A DNA stretch of 64,000 bases. It comes from Sulfitobacter sp. SK012 (GTDB lineage Bacteria; Pseudomonadota; Alphaproteobacteria; Rhodobacterales; Rhodobacteraceae). The notes under the pieces are model-generated. The model was not told where the DNA came from. It saw only the letters and a list, made by a program, of their open reading frames with translations, and made no database searches. Where the stretch lies: the NCBI RefSeq assembly GCF_003352085.1, contig NZ_CP025804.1, positions 3,720,001 to 3,784,000 on the forward strand. Reading direction: 5' to 3'. Of this stretch, positions 19,489-27,583 are shown piece by piece. The translations under genes were made by a program, and so were the position numbers. Position 1 is the first letter of the stretch. The number at the start of each line of letters is the position of its first letter.

Positions 19489-20991
19489 ATGACAAGCGAA
19501 GTACGCGTACCGACGCTAGGCGAATCCGTGACCGAGGCGACCGTGGCGACATGGTTTAAGAAACCCGGTGATGCTGTGGCCGTTGACGAGATGCTCTGCG
19601 AACTGGAGACCGACAAGGTCACAGTCGAAGTGCCCAGCCCAATTGCAGGCACCATGGGAGATATCATTGCGGCCGAGGGCGAAACTGTGGGCGTTGATGC
19701 GCTCATTGCGACCATAAGCGAAGGCGCTGGCACTGGCGATGCCCCGGCCAAGGCCAAAGAAGCAGCCCCTCAAAAGGCCAAGACCGAAGCCACGAACGTT
19801 GATGTGATGGTCCCGACCTTGGGCGAAAGTGTCACCGAGGCAACTGTCAGCACGTGGTTCAAAAAGGTCGGTGATACGGTCGTTCAGGACGAAATGCTGT
19901 GCGAGCTTGAAACGGATAAGGTGAGCGTCGAAGTGCCCAGCCCTGCTGCAGGTACCTTGACCGAGATCATCGCCGAAGAAGGCAGCACCGTTGATGCCAT
20001 GGCAAAGCTCGCGATTATCGCGTCGGGCGATGGTGCCGCTGCAGCAGTTGCACCCGCGCAAGAACAGGCACCAGCGGCGCAATCTTCGGGCGGCAAAGAC
20101 GTCGAAGATGCACCCTCAGCCAAGAAAGCAATGGCAGAACAAGGCGTCAGCCGTGATCAGGTCACAGGCACCGGACGTGATGGCCGCATCATGAAAGAAG
20201 ACGTGGCCAAGGCGATCACAGCAGGTACATCTGCTGCATCGGCTCCTGCGCCTGCGGCAACGCCTCGCGCACCAGTCACCGCTGACGATGCATCACGCGA
20301 AGAGCGCGTTAAGATGACGCGTTTGCGCCAAACAATTGCGCGGCGTCTCAAAGACAGCCAAAATACCGCAGCCATGCTGACCACCTATAACGAGGTCGAC
20401 ATGACCGAGGTCATGTCACTGCGCAACGAGTACAAAGATCTGTTTTTGAAAAAGCACGGTGTGAAGCTGGGCTTTATGTCCTTCTTCACCAAGGCCTGTG
20501 TACATGCCCTGAACGAAGTTCCTGAGGTCAACTCAGAGATCGACGGCACCGACATTGTCTACAAGAACTTCGTCCACATGGGCATTGCCGCTGGCACGCC
20601 CACGGGTCTTGTGGTTCCGGTTATCCGCGATGCGGATGCAATGAGTTTTGCAGAGATCGAAAAAGCCATCGCAGAAAAAGGTGCCCGTGCGCGCGACGGC
20701 AAGCTGTCGATGGAAGACATGCAGGGCGGGACGTTCACAATCTCCAACGGCGGCGTCTATGGCTCTCTGATGAGTTCACCTATTTTGAACCCTCCGCAGT
20801 CAGGCATCTTGGGTATGCATAAAATTCAGGACCGTCCGATGGCGATTGGCGGGCAAGTCGTGATCCGTCCAATGATGTATCTGGCACTCAGCTACGACCA
20901 CCGCGTTGTCGACGGCAAAGGCGCGGTTACGTTCCTGGTACGTGTGAAAGAAGCGCTTGAGGATCCTCGGCGTTTGTTGATGGATCTGTAG
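19489..20991 (+). CDS. sucB: Dihydrolipoyl succinyltransferase E2 with two lipoyl domains
   Basis: 500-aa core of the 2-oxoglutarate dehydrogenase complex. It has two N-terminal lipoyl domains instead of the usual one: residues about 1-78 and 103-180. Each carries the lipoylation motif ETDKV, with lysines at residues 43 and 144. Then come a Pro/Ala linker, an E1/E3-binding domain ([12 protein letters not shown], near residue 206), and the catalytic domain ending in [13 protein letters not shown], with the acyltransferase His and Asp. Ala/Pro-rich linkers separate the modules. The duplication increases the size over the common 400-aa form. Confidence 0.96.
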   Translation: MTSEVRVPTLGESVTEATVATWFKKPGDAVAVDEMLCELETDKVTVEVPSPIAGTMGDIIAAEGETVGVDALIATISEGAGTGDAPAKAKEAAPQKAKTEATNVDVMVPTLGESVTEATVSTWFKKVGDTVVQDEMLCELETDKVSVEVPSPAAGTLTEIIAEEGSTVDAMAKLAIIASGDGAAAAVAPAQEQAPAAQSSGGKDVEDAPSAKKAMAEQGVSRDQVTGTGRDGRIMKEDVAKAITAGTSAASAPAPAATPRAPVTADDASREERVKMTRLRQTIARRLKDSQNTAAMLTTYNEVDMTEVMSLRNEYKDLFLKKHGVKLGFMSFFTKACVHALNEVPEVNSEIDGTDIVYKNFVHMGIAAGTPTGLVVPVIRDADAMSFAEIEKAIAEKGARARDGKLSMEDMQGGTFTISNGGVYGSLMSSPILNPPQSGILGMHKIQDRPMAIGGQVVIRPMMYLALSYDHRVVDGKGAVTFLVRVKEALEDPRRLLMDL

Positions 20992-21009
20992 ACCAACAAA
21001 GGCTCAGCG

Positions 21010-21055
21010 GGCGCGGGCAACCAAGTGTGATATGATCACCTGGCGCGCCCGCGCC
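21010..21055 (+). other. GC-rich hairpin 3' of sucB
   Basis: GGCGCGGG (21010-21017) pairs with CCCGCGCC (21048-21055). Inside, GTGAT (21027-21031) pairs with ATCAC (21035-21039) around ATG, with CCA/TGG closing below. No T run follows. It lies between the sucB stop and the ribosome-binding site of the next gene, so it probably stabilises or limits read-through of the sucAB transcript. Confidence 0.5.
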
Positions 21056-21085
21056 ACCCCACTTGCCCTCCCAAGGAGCAATGCC

Positions 21086-21349
21086 ATGCAATTGATCTGC
21101 TACCAAAACATCACCAGCTATGCGCCTTGGAAGGCCGCCTTTGACGCAGATGACGAGGCGCGACGTGACGCAGGCCTAACGGTGCTACAAATTTGGCGCG
21201 ATGCGGACAGCGACACCCATGCATTTATCCTGCTGCAGGTCAGCGACCGCAGCCGCGCCCAGGCATGGATCGACCGCTCCGCCGCACTAAGCTCGGATGA
21301 CGGCGCGACTGTGACGCATGCGACTGCCTATTTCATCGAAACCGCATGA
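21086..21349 (+). CDS. Hypothetical 87-aa protein
   Basis: Starts at the ATG 10 bp after AAGGAG; an upstream frame (21032) is rejected. The sequence MQLICYQNITSYAPWKAAF, then VLQIWRDADSDTHAFILLQV and ARAQAWI-like spacing (SRAQAWIDRS) suggest a small alpha/beta ferredoxin-like fold, as in dimeric monooxygenase-type proteins, but I cannot name a family. The stop overlaps the start of the following MAPEG gene by 4 bp. It lies between sucB and lpd. Confidence 0.72.
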   Translation: MQLICYQNITSYAPWKAAFDADDEARRDAGLTVLQIWRDADSDTHAFILLQVSDRSRAQAWIDRSAALSSDDGATVTHATAYFIETA

Positions 21350-21741
21350 CCCCAGAACTCACCGCTCTTACGCTTGCGGCACTCCTGCAGATCTTGCAAT
21401 TTATGCTTTACGCCATCCCTGCCAACTTGGAGCTGAGCCCCGGTTACACCATGTCGCCGCGCGATCGCGCCCCTTCGCGTGACCTCTCAGAACGCACAGC
21501 AAGGCTTGGCCGTGCATTTGGCAACCATTTCGAAGGGCTGATCCTTTTTGGCATTGCCGTTGGCGTCATCCAAATGTCCTCCCAAAACAGCGGCTTCACC
21601 GCCGTGATGGCCTGGATCTACTTGGCTGCTCGGGTGCTCTATATCCCTGCCTACGCGCTGGGTCTGAAACCTTATCGGTCTTTCATCTGGATGACCGGCT
21701 TTGTTGCCACGGCACTGATGCTGGTCGCCGCGCTTGTCTGA
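21346..21741 (+). CDS. MAPEG-family membrane protein
   Basis: 131-aa protein with four predicted membrane helices. The pattern ARLGRAFGNHFEGLILFGIAV holds the conserved Arg, Asn and Glu of the MAPEG superfamily (membrane-associated proteins in eicosanoid and glutathione metabolism). AARVLYIPAYALG gives the second conserved R-x-x-Y element. Bacterial members have mostly unknown substrates. It starts inside the stop of the upstream gene (ATGA) and ends 117 bp before lpd, so it may be part of a sucAB-to-lpd transcript. Confidence 0.85.
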   Translation: MTPELTALTLAALLQILQFMLYAIPANLELSPGYTMSPRDRAPSRDLSERTARLGRAFGNHFEGLILFGIAVGVIQMSSQNSGFTAVMAWIYLAARVLYIPAYALGLKPYRSFIWMTGFVATALMLVAALV

Positions 21742-21858
21742 CGTACATCCTTCCAGAAAAACTTCTGGGGCTGACGCTTGCGCCGGGAGGCCTGCCCCCC
21801 TACCCTCAAATCAACATGCGCGGTAAAATCATGCGCCTCACCACCAAGGAGACCCCCC

Positions 21859-23247
21859 ATGTCCAGCTATGATGTTATCGTGATCGGCTCCGGCCCCGGC
21901 GGCTATGTTTCAGCAATTCGCTGTGCGCAGCTTGGCCTGAAAACAGCTTGCGTCGAGGGACGTGACACGCTGGGCGGGACCTGCCTGAACGTTGGCTGCA
22001 TCCCCTCCAAGGCGCTCTTGCATGCATCGCATATGTTGCATGAAGCGGAACACAACTTCGCTGAGATGGGCCTTAAGGGCAAATCTCCTTCCGTTGATTG
22101 GAAGCAGATGCAGGCCTACAAACAGGGTACTGTGGACGGCAATACAAAAGGCATCGAATTCCTGTTCAAAAAGAACAAAATTGATTGGATCAAAGGTTGG
22201 GCGTCCATCCCTGAGGTGGGCAAGGTCAAGGTCGGAGACGATCTGCATGAGGCCAAAAATATCATTATCGCGTCAGGCTCTGTGCCGTCTTCCTTGCCAG
22301 GCGTTGAGGTAGACGAGAAAATCGTTGTGACTTCAACCGGCGCGCTGTCGCTGTCAAAGACGCCCAAGCGCCTTGTTGTGATCGGTGCGGGTGTCATCGG
22401 ACTTGAGTTGGGCTCCGTCTATGCCCGTCTTGGCTCCGAAGTGACGGTTGTGGAATACCTTGATGCGGTCACGCCTGGCATGGACGCTGAGGTACAAAAG
22501 GTCTTCCAGCGGATGCTGAAAAAACAAGGTTTCAAATTCATCATGGGCGCTGCCGTTCAATCGACCAAAGCGACAAAAACCAAGGCAACGGTGACTTACA
22601 AGCTGCGCAAAGACGACAGCGAACACGAGATCGACGCCGACGCTGTATTGCTTGCAACGGGCAGGCAGCCTTACCACGACGGACTTGGTCTTGATGCGCT
22701 CGGGATCAAGATGACAGACCGCGGCCAGATTGCTGTGAACGACCATTGGGAGACCTCTATCAAGGGCGTCTATGCCATCGGCGACGTGATCGAAGGGCCA
22801 ATGCTGGCGCATAAGGCCGAAGACGAAGGCCTTGCCGCAGCGGAGGTGATTGCTGGCAAACATGGCCACGTAAACTACAGCGTGATCCCGGGTGTGATCT
22901 ATACGCATCCCGAAGTTGCCAATGTTGGCGAGACCGAAGAAACGCTCAAGAAAGCAGGCCGCGCCTATAAGGTTGGCAAGTTCAGCTTTATGGGGAATGC
23001 GCGGGCAAAAGCGAATTTTGCCGGTGATGGATTTGTGAAAATCCTTGCCGACAAAGACACCGATCGCATTCTGGGCTGTCATATTATTGGCCCATCGGCT
23101 GGTGATCTCATTCATGAGATTTGCGTCGCGATGGAATTCGGCGCGTCGGCGCAAGACCTTGCGATGACTTGCCACGCGCATCCAACCTATTCAGAAGCGG
23201 TCCGAGAGGCTGCCCTAGCCTGCGGCGACGGTGCCATTCACGCATAA
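21859..23247 (+). CDS. lpd: Dihydrolipoamide dehydrogenase (E3)
   Basis: 462-aa flavoprotein reoxidising the lipoyl groups of SucB and passing electrons to NAD+. [15 protein letters not shown] binds FAD. The redox-active disulfide is Cys42-Cys47 in [32 protein letters not shown] binds NAD. The C-terminal [10 protein letters not shown] supplies the catalytic His-Glu pair. The start at 21859 follows AAGGAGA; a 27-codon upstream frame is rejected. Its position after sucAB marks it as the E3 of the 2-oxoglutarate complex. Confidence 0.97.
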   Translation: MSSYDVIVIGSGPGGYVSAIRCAQLGLKTACVEGRDTLGGTCLNVGCIPSKALLHASHMLHEAEHNFAEMGLKGKSPSVDWKQMQAYKQGTVDGNTKGIEFLFKKNKIDWIKGWASIPEVGKVKVGDDLHEAKNIIIASGSVPSSLPGVEVDEKIVVTSTGALSLSKTPKRLVVIGAGVIGLELGSVYARLGSEVTVVEYLDAVTPGMDAEVQKVFQRMLKKQGFKFIMGAAVQSTKATKTKATVTYKLRKDDSEHEIDADAVLLATGRQPYHDGLGLDALGIKMTDRGQIAVNDHWETSIKGVYAIGDVIEGPMLAHKAEDEGLAAAEVIAGKHGHVNYSVIPGVIYTHPEVANVGETEETLKKAGRAYKVGKFSFMGNARAKANFAGDGFVKILADKDTDRILGCHIIGPSAGDLIHEICVAMEFGASAQDLAMTCHAHPTYSEAVREAALACGDGAIHA

Positions 23248-23256
23248 GCTCAAGCT

Positions 23257-23306
23257 CGCGCGCCGATTTCTTTTGATTTTCGGCACGCGGGCCCCACTCC
23301 TTTTTT
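23257..23306 (+). terminator. Probable terminator after lpd
   Basis: CGCGCGCCGA (23257-23266) pairs with TCGGCACGCG (23280-23289) with one mismatch around a T-rich loop. TTTTTT follows at 23301-23306. The stem starts 9 bp after the lpd stop. The gap between stem and T run is longer than ideal, so efficiency is uncertain. Confidence 0.45.
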
Positions 23307-23436
23307 CGTCCCCAATTTCAAATCTGGCATACTGTAGGCTTCGTCTTGCTTGAGGCCTGCGATTTTGGACACATTGAGGGACTGCGATGAGACGATCAAC
23401 AATTCGGATGTGATCTTTGGCGCACAGCCTGATCAG

Positions 23437-23468
<32 letters not shown>

Positions 23469-23663
23469 GAACCGAATTGTTATAGCTCAAGGCCGACAGA
23501 GGCTTTCGAAAAAAATCTTCGTTTTTGCATGACGAGACCACCCAAAAAAAGCGAGCCGATGCGGGGTGGCTTAGGTGTGAGAACAAATTTCAAGCACTTC
23601 ACATTGATTGCTCTTTTGGTCGCCAGGTCATCAATATTATTAAGTTCTAAAGCTCGCCTACCA

Positions 23664-24269
23664 CTACCACATGGTCTTGGCTGCGCGCGCGCCCCAAGCC
23701 GCATCATACTCGGCCCCACCTACCTCACCTAGACTAACTTCAGCCAAGATTTCTCCAGCTGAAGGCAAATCATCGCTCTGTTCCACATTTCCCCACGTGC
23801 CTGCGCGCAACAAAGCGCGCGCGCATTGGGTATAAACCTGAGCCACTTCAATCACGATAACAGTCGCGGGTTGGCGGTTCTTCTTTTCAAAACGCATCCG
23901 CAGATCGGCATCATCTGTTACCATGGCTTGGCCATTCACACGCACAACCGTGTTTGAGCCCGGTACGAGAAACATCAAAGATATACGACCGTCGGTTACG
24001 ATGTTGCGCAACGTATCGAGCCGCTGATTGCCGCGCCAATCGGGCATCGCCAGCGTCTTTGCATCCAGTGGTAAAACAACGGGTCCATCATCGCCACGGG
24101 GGCTGCCATCGGTTCCGTCAGGCCCAACTGTGCTGACGATGCACAGGCGCGATGCCATGATCCATTTCAGGTAAAGTGGCGTCAGGTGATCCGCAACTTT
24201 GCGCAGCGAGGCGGCTCCGGGCGTTCCATAGAGCGCTTCTAAGGACGCGATATCTAAAATCTTACGCAT
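23664..24269 (-). CDS. FMN-binding PPOX-type flavoprotein
   Basis: 201-aa pyridoxamine 5'-phosphate oxidase-fold protein. The segments IVSTVGPDGTDGSPRGDDGPVV (read as STVGPDG plus SPRGD), LAMPDWRGNQRLDTLRNI and VNGQAMVTDD match the subgroup of FMN-dependent split-barrel proteins annotated as MSMEG_1061-like. The reaction is unknown, probably flavin- or F420-type redox. The start at 24269 overlaps the acyltransferase stop by 8 bp; a start four codons earlier (24281) is possible. It is the last gene of the ftsE-ftsX-acyltransferase-PPOX run. Confidence 0.85.
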   Translation of the reverse strand: MRKILDIASLEALYGTPGAASLRKVADHLTPLYLKWIMASRLCIVSTVGPDGTDGSPRGDDGPVVLPLDAKTLAMPDWRGNQRLDTLRNIVTDGRISLMFLVPGSNTVVRVNGQAMVTDDADLRMRFEKKNRQPATVIVIEVAQVYTQCARALLRAGTWGNVEQSDDLPSAGEILAEVSLGEVGGAEYDAAWGARAAKTMW

Positions 24270-24996
24270 CGGGCCGCTCAAATCCTGCCTCGTCCAGCAG
24301 CTTTTCAGAGGCCACCTCCACGCGTTCTTCTAGCGTGGCCATAAACGTTTCGCGATCAAGCCCCGGCTCTATCGGTTCCAGAAATTCGAGCACAGCCACA
24401 CCCGGGCGCCGGAAAAGACCTCGGCGCGGCCAAAAGACGCCAGCATTGGTCGCCACAGGTATGCAGGTCTGGTTAAGCTGTTCATAGAGAACCGCAGTGC
24501 CGACTTTATAAGGCACTTTGCGCCCCGGTGCGACACGTGTGCCCTGGGAATAGATCACCAACTGGCCAGGTTCGCGTTGGCCCGCTTTTACATCCGCAAC
24601 CATTTTGCTGATCGCTTTGCCGCGCTTGCCACGGTCCACGGCCACCATCTCCATCCGCTTTGCGTATTGCCCAATCACCGGCGTCCAGAGGATTTGTTTT
24701 TTCATAATGAACTTGGTGCGGGGCAACGCCGTAAAGATCATCATGATATCAAGAAACGATTGATGCTTGGACGCGACCAAGACCGCACCTGATGGAATCT
24801 TGCCGCGCACTTCGCAGCGCATGCCAATCATCCAACTCGCCGTCCAGAAGATATAGCGCGAATACCCCTTACAAGCGGCGTAAGCACCGCGTTTTGAGAA
24901 CATTGCCCAAGGTGCATAGAGTAGGCCAATGATGGGCATTGCGATCGTTGCCTGCGCCGAAAACAAGATGGACCTGATCCACTGCAGAATGTTCAT
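24262..24996 (-). CDS. 1-acylglycerol-3-phosphate acyltransferase family
   Basis: 244-aa membrane-associated acyltransferase of the PlsC family, probably making phosphatidic acid from lysophosphatidic acid. ASKHQSFLDIMMIF near residue 75 holds the catalytic HxxxxD motif. VDRGKRGKAISKM and IYSQGTRVAPG supply the glycerol-phosphate-binding Arg and the EGTR-like motif, here QGTR. An N-terminal hydrophobic helix anchors it. It overlaps ftsX at its start (ATGA) and the PPOX gene at its end. Confidence 0.88.
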   Translation of the reverse strand: MNILQWIRSILFSAQATIAMPIIGLLYAPWAMFSKRGAYAACKGYSRYIFWTASWMIGMRCEVRGKIPSGAVLVASKHQSFLDIMMIFTALPRTKFIMKKQILWTPVIGQYAKRMEMVAVDRGKRGKAISKMVADVKAGQREPGQLVIYSQGTRVAPGRKVPYKVGTAVLYEQLNQTCIPVATNAGVFWPRRGLFRRPGVAVLEFLEPIEPGLDRETFMATLEERVEVASEKLLDEAGFERPDA

Positions 24997-25901
24997 GCGA
25001 GGCTCTCCAATGTGCGGCGTGCAGCGAGGCGCGTTGCGATAAAGGCCACCAATCCGGCCAGAGGTGGGATCAAAAGTGGAACCAACCAGTGCCAGCCCTG
25101 AAAGCCGATCCCGGTCAGAAAGCTTGCTGTTTCTTCATTACCACGCGGCAGGGCAAACACTGCGATAAGGCCCAAAACCGTACCGCCCGCAGCCCCAACG
25201 AGCGCGCGCAGGGTGAAGCGACGGATAAAAGCCTGAGCGATATAGGCATCTGTCGCACCAACCAAGCGCAAGACTTTGACCACCTGAGCGTTTGCCGCCA
25301 AGGCCGCGTTTGCAGCCAATGTCACCATCGCCCCCATAACGGCGGCAATCAACACGATCGACAGCCAGCCCAGACTGCGCAACCGGTCCGCAGCATCGAC
25401 CAAAGGAGCGCGCCAGCGGGTGTGGTCGTCTAAAACGGCACCGGGAACTTCGGCTGCTAAACGCAACCGCAAACCAGCGGCATCCATGCCTCCGTCTTCT
25501 TCAATCACTTCAATCAACCGTGGCACGGGCAGTGCATCCAGCGCCAGATCAGCTCCGAACCAAGGTGCCAGCAGCGCTTGTTGTTCTTCATTGCTTAGCG
25601 CGCGCGCGCTGGCGACACCCTTTGTTGTCTCGAGGATCAGCAGTGCTGCATCGGTCTGCGCTTGTTGCTGGTCCTGCGGCGCTGCGATGCGGATAGTCGC
25701 GGATTGAGCAAGCTCCGCTCCCCAACGCTGCGCCAATCGACCTGAGGCCAAAGAGAGAGCCAGCGCAAAAACTGCCAGAAAGGCCATTGCACCTGCAGCA
25801 AAGAGGGTCAGTTGTGCGGTAAAGCCCGAAGGCGGCACGACACGATCAGCTTGACGATCACCTGACAACATTCGGCGCAATGGGGTCAGCGCAGCCTTCA
25901 C
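24993..25901 (-). CDS. ftsX: Cell division protein FtsX
   Basis: 302-aa permease-like partner of FtsE that links the divisome to peptidoglycan hydrolases. One N-terminal helix (AAGAMAFLAVFALALSLASG), a periplasmic domain, then three C-terminal helices give the FtsX topology. LRLVGATDAYIAQAFIRRFTL is the conserved cytoplasmic coupling loop before the last helices. A longer frame (to 26072) is rejected. The GTG at 25901 overlaps the ftsE stop in the usual GTGA arrangement and gives the right length. Confidence 0.9.
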   Translation of the reverse strand: MKAALTPLRRMLSGDRQADRVVPPSGFTAQLTLFAAGAMAFLAVFALALSLASGRLAQRWGAELAQSATIRIAAPQDQQQAQTDAALLILETTKGVASARALSNEEQQALLAPWFGADLALDALPVPRLIEVIEEDGGMDAAGLRLRLAAEVPGAVLDDHTRWRAPLVDAADRLRSLGWLSIVLIAAVMGAMVTLAANAALAANAQVVKVLRLVGATDAYIAQAFIRRFTLRALVGAAGGTVLGLIAVFALPRGNEETASFLTGIGFQGWHWLVPLLIPPLAGLVAFIATRLAARRTLESLA

Positions 25902-26575
25902 AAATCTGCCCCCGCAAGCTGAATGCGCCGATTTGCGATCCGTAACACCCGGGCTTGTACATGCGCCTTTGTCGCGCGAATGAGGCTCAGATCGTGCGTG
26001 GCAACCAAAACGGTTTTGCCCATGCGGTTCAGCTCGATCAATAGGCGCAGCAGTCGTTGCGACATCTCCCAATCGACATTGCCCGTTGGTTCATCGGCGA
26101 GCACCACGTCAGGTGACATGATGACCGCGCGCGCGAGGGCTGCTCGCTGACGTTCCCCTCCCGACAGCTCGTCTGGCAAAGCCCGAGCGCGATCAGTCAG
26201 ACCCACCCACGTCATAAGGTCGCTCAGGTCTTCGCCACCAGCATCGGTGTCACGCCCGGACACGGCCAAAGGCAATGCGATATTGTCGGCAACAGGCAGA
26301 TGGTCGAGGAATTGGCAATCTTGGTGGACCACACCAACCCGGCGGCGCATCAAGGCGATACCGTCGCGGTCCAACTCCCGAACATCAGTTCCAAAAACCC
26401 TGATCTGTCCAGCAGTTGGCAGGAGCGCGCCGTAGCACAGCTTCATTAATGTGGTTTTGCCCGCACCCGAAGGCCCCGTCAGGAAGTGAAACGATCCCGC
26501 AGCCAGCTTGAGCGAAATATCCGACAGCAGCTCGCCACCCCCATAGCTATAAGCCACATTTTCCAGCTCGATCAC
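25898..26575 (-). CDS. ftsE: Cell division ATP-binding protein FtsE
   Basis: 225-aa ABC ATPase that works with FtsX at the septum. Walker A is GPSGAGKTTLMK (residues 36-47), the signature is LSGGERQRAALARA, and Walker B is VVLADEPTGNVDW. The leading MIELENVAYSYGGG is typical of FtsE. It is first gene of the minus-strand group and is divergent from the zinc-ribbon gene. Confidence 0.94.
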   Translation of the reverse strand: MIELENVAYSYGGGELLSDISLKLAAGSFHFLTGPSGAGKTTLMKLCYGALLPTAGQIRVFGTDVRELDRDGIALMRRRVGVVHQDCQFLDHLPVADNIALPLAVSGRDTDAGGEDLSDLMTWVGLTDRARALPDELSGGERQRAALARAVIMSPDVVLADEPTGNVDWEMSQRLLRLLIELNRMGKTVLVATHDLSLIRATKAHVQARVLRIANRRIQLAGADL

Positions 26576-26657
26576 GCAGGGCCCCCATCCTGTTTGGCCT
26601 CTTGTGCCTCAGCAAAGTTCGGGTTTCAATGCATCTGAGCAACGCTTCAAGTCTTAG

Positions 26658-26674
26658 GTGTACTTTTAGTGTAC
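26658..26674. promoter_or_regulatory. GTGTAC direct repeat in the ftsE/zinc-ribbon divergent region
   Basis: GTGTAC occurs at 26658-26663 and 26669-26674, starts 11 bp apart, in the A/T-rich region between the divergent starts. The one-turn spacing suggests a possible protein-binding site or -35-region element. No regulator is assigned. Confidence 0.3.
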
Positions 26675-26740
26675 AAACGATGACATTTGCTAAAGGTTAA
26701 CGGTTAGAAATGAACAATCTTTAATGCAGCAGGACACGAG

Positions 26741-27565
26741 ATGCGGCTGACTTGCCCGAATTGCGACGCACAATACGAGGTGCCGGACGAGGTAATCCCA
26801 ACCACAGGGCGGGATGTGCAGTGCTCAAACTGCGGCCAGACTTGGTATCAACACCATGCAGATCATGCGCCGTCCGACGAGGACGACGAGGCTGAAGACA
26901 TTTCGGCCCCTGCCCCGGACGAAGAAGTATCCCCCCCGCCGGAGCCTACGCCCCCCGCTGCCGAACCCGAGCGCAAGCGACTTGATCCAGCTGTGGCAGA
27001 TATCCTTCGCCAAGAAGCGGAAGCCGAGCGCGAAGCGCGTACCAATACGCGTGACACCGCGACGCTTGAAACACAGCCGGAATTGGGTATCGACGACAGC
27101 GCGCCCGAAGATGACGCAGAGCGCCGCGCCCGCGAGTCCCGCACACGTATGGCTCGGATGCGGGGCGAAGATCCTGAACAACTTGATGACGCTGCAACCA
27201 CGGCGGCTGCGCTAAATTCTCGTCGTGACCTGCTTCCGGATATCGAAGAAATCAATTCTTCGCTGCGATCTTCGTCCGATCAGGATGAAGGCGGGGCGAG
27301 TGATCAGACCCGTATCGATGCTCCAACCCATCAACGAAAAAAACGTGGGTTTCGTTCCGGGTTCATGCTGATTGTGCTGCTCGCGTTGATCCTCAGCGCT
27401 ATTTATCTTTTTGCACCACAACTATCTGCGGCCGTTCCAGCGCTGGAACCCACGTTGACGCAATACGTAGCGTTGATCGATCAGGGGCGCGTCTGGCTGA
27501 ACGGACAAGTGACGACGTTCCTGCAGTGGCTTGATGCGATGGCATCAAGTTCAAAACCCTCCTGA
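26741..27565 (+). CDS. MJ0042-type zinc-ribbon membrane protein
   Basis: 274-aa protein. The N-terminal zinc ribbon LTCPNCDAQYEV with CSNCGQTW has two CxxC pairs (residues 4-33). A long acidic, Pro/Glu-rich disordered stretch follows (about residues 40-195). A single transmembrane helix FMLIVLLALILSAIYLF lies near residue 210, with a short periplasmic tail. This architecture is common in alphaproteobacteria next to ftsE and is thought to be regulatory or divisome-related, but the function is unproven. Confidence 0.87.
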   Translation: MRLTCPNCDAQYEVPDEVIPTTGRDVQCSNCGQTWYQHHADHAPSDEDDEAEDISAPAPDEEVSPPPEPTPPAAEPERKRLDPAVADILRQEAEAEREARTNTRDTATLETQPELGIDDSAPEDDAERRARESRTRMARMRGEDPEQLDDAATTAAALNSRRDLLPDIEEINSSLRSSSDQDEGGASDQTRIDAPTHQRKKRGFRSGFMLIVLLALILSAIYLFAPQLSAAVPALEPTLTQYVALIDQGRVWLNGQVTTFLQWLDAMASSSKPS

Positions 27566-27583
27566 GCGGCAGCTTACTTTAAC

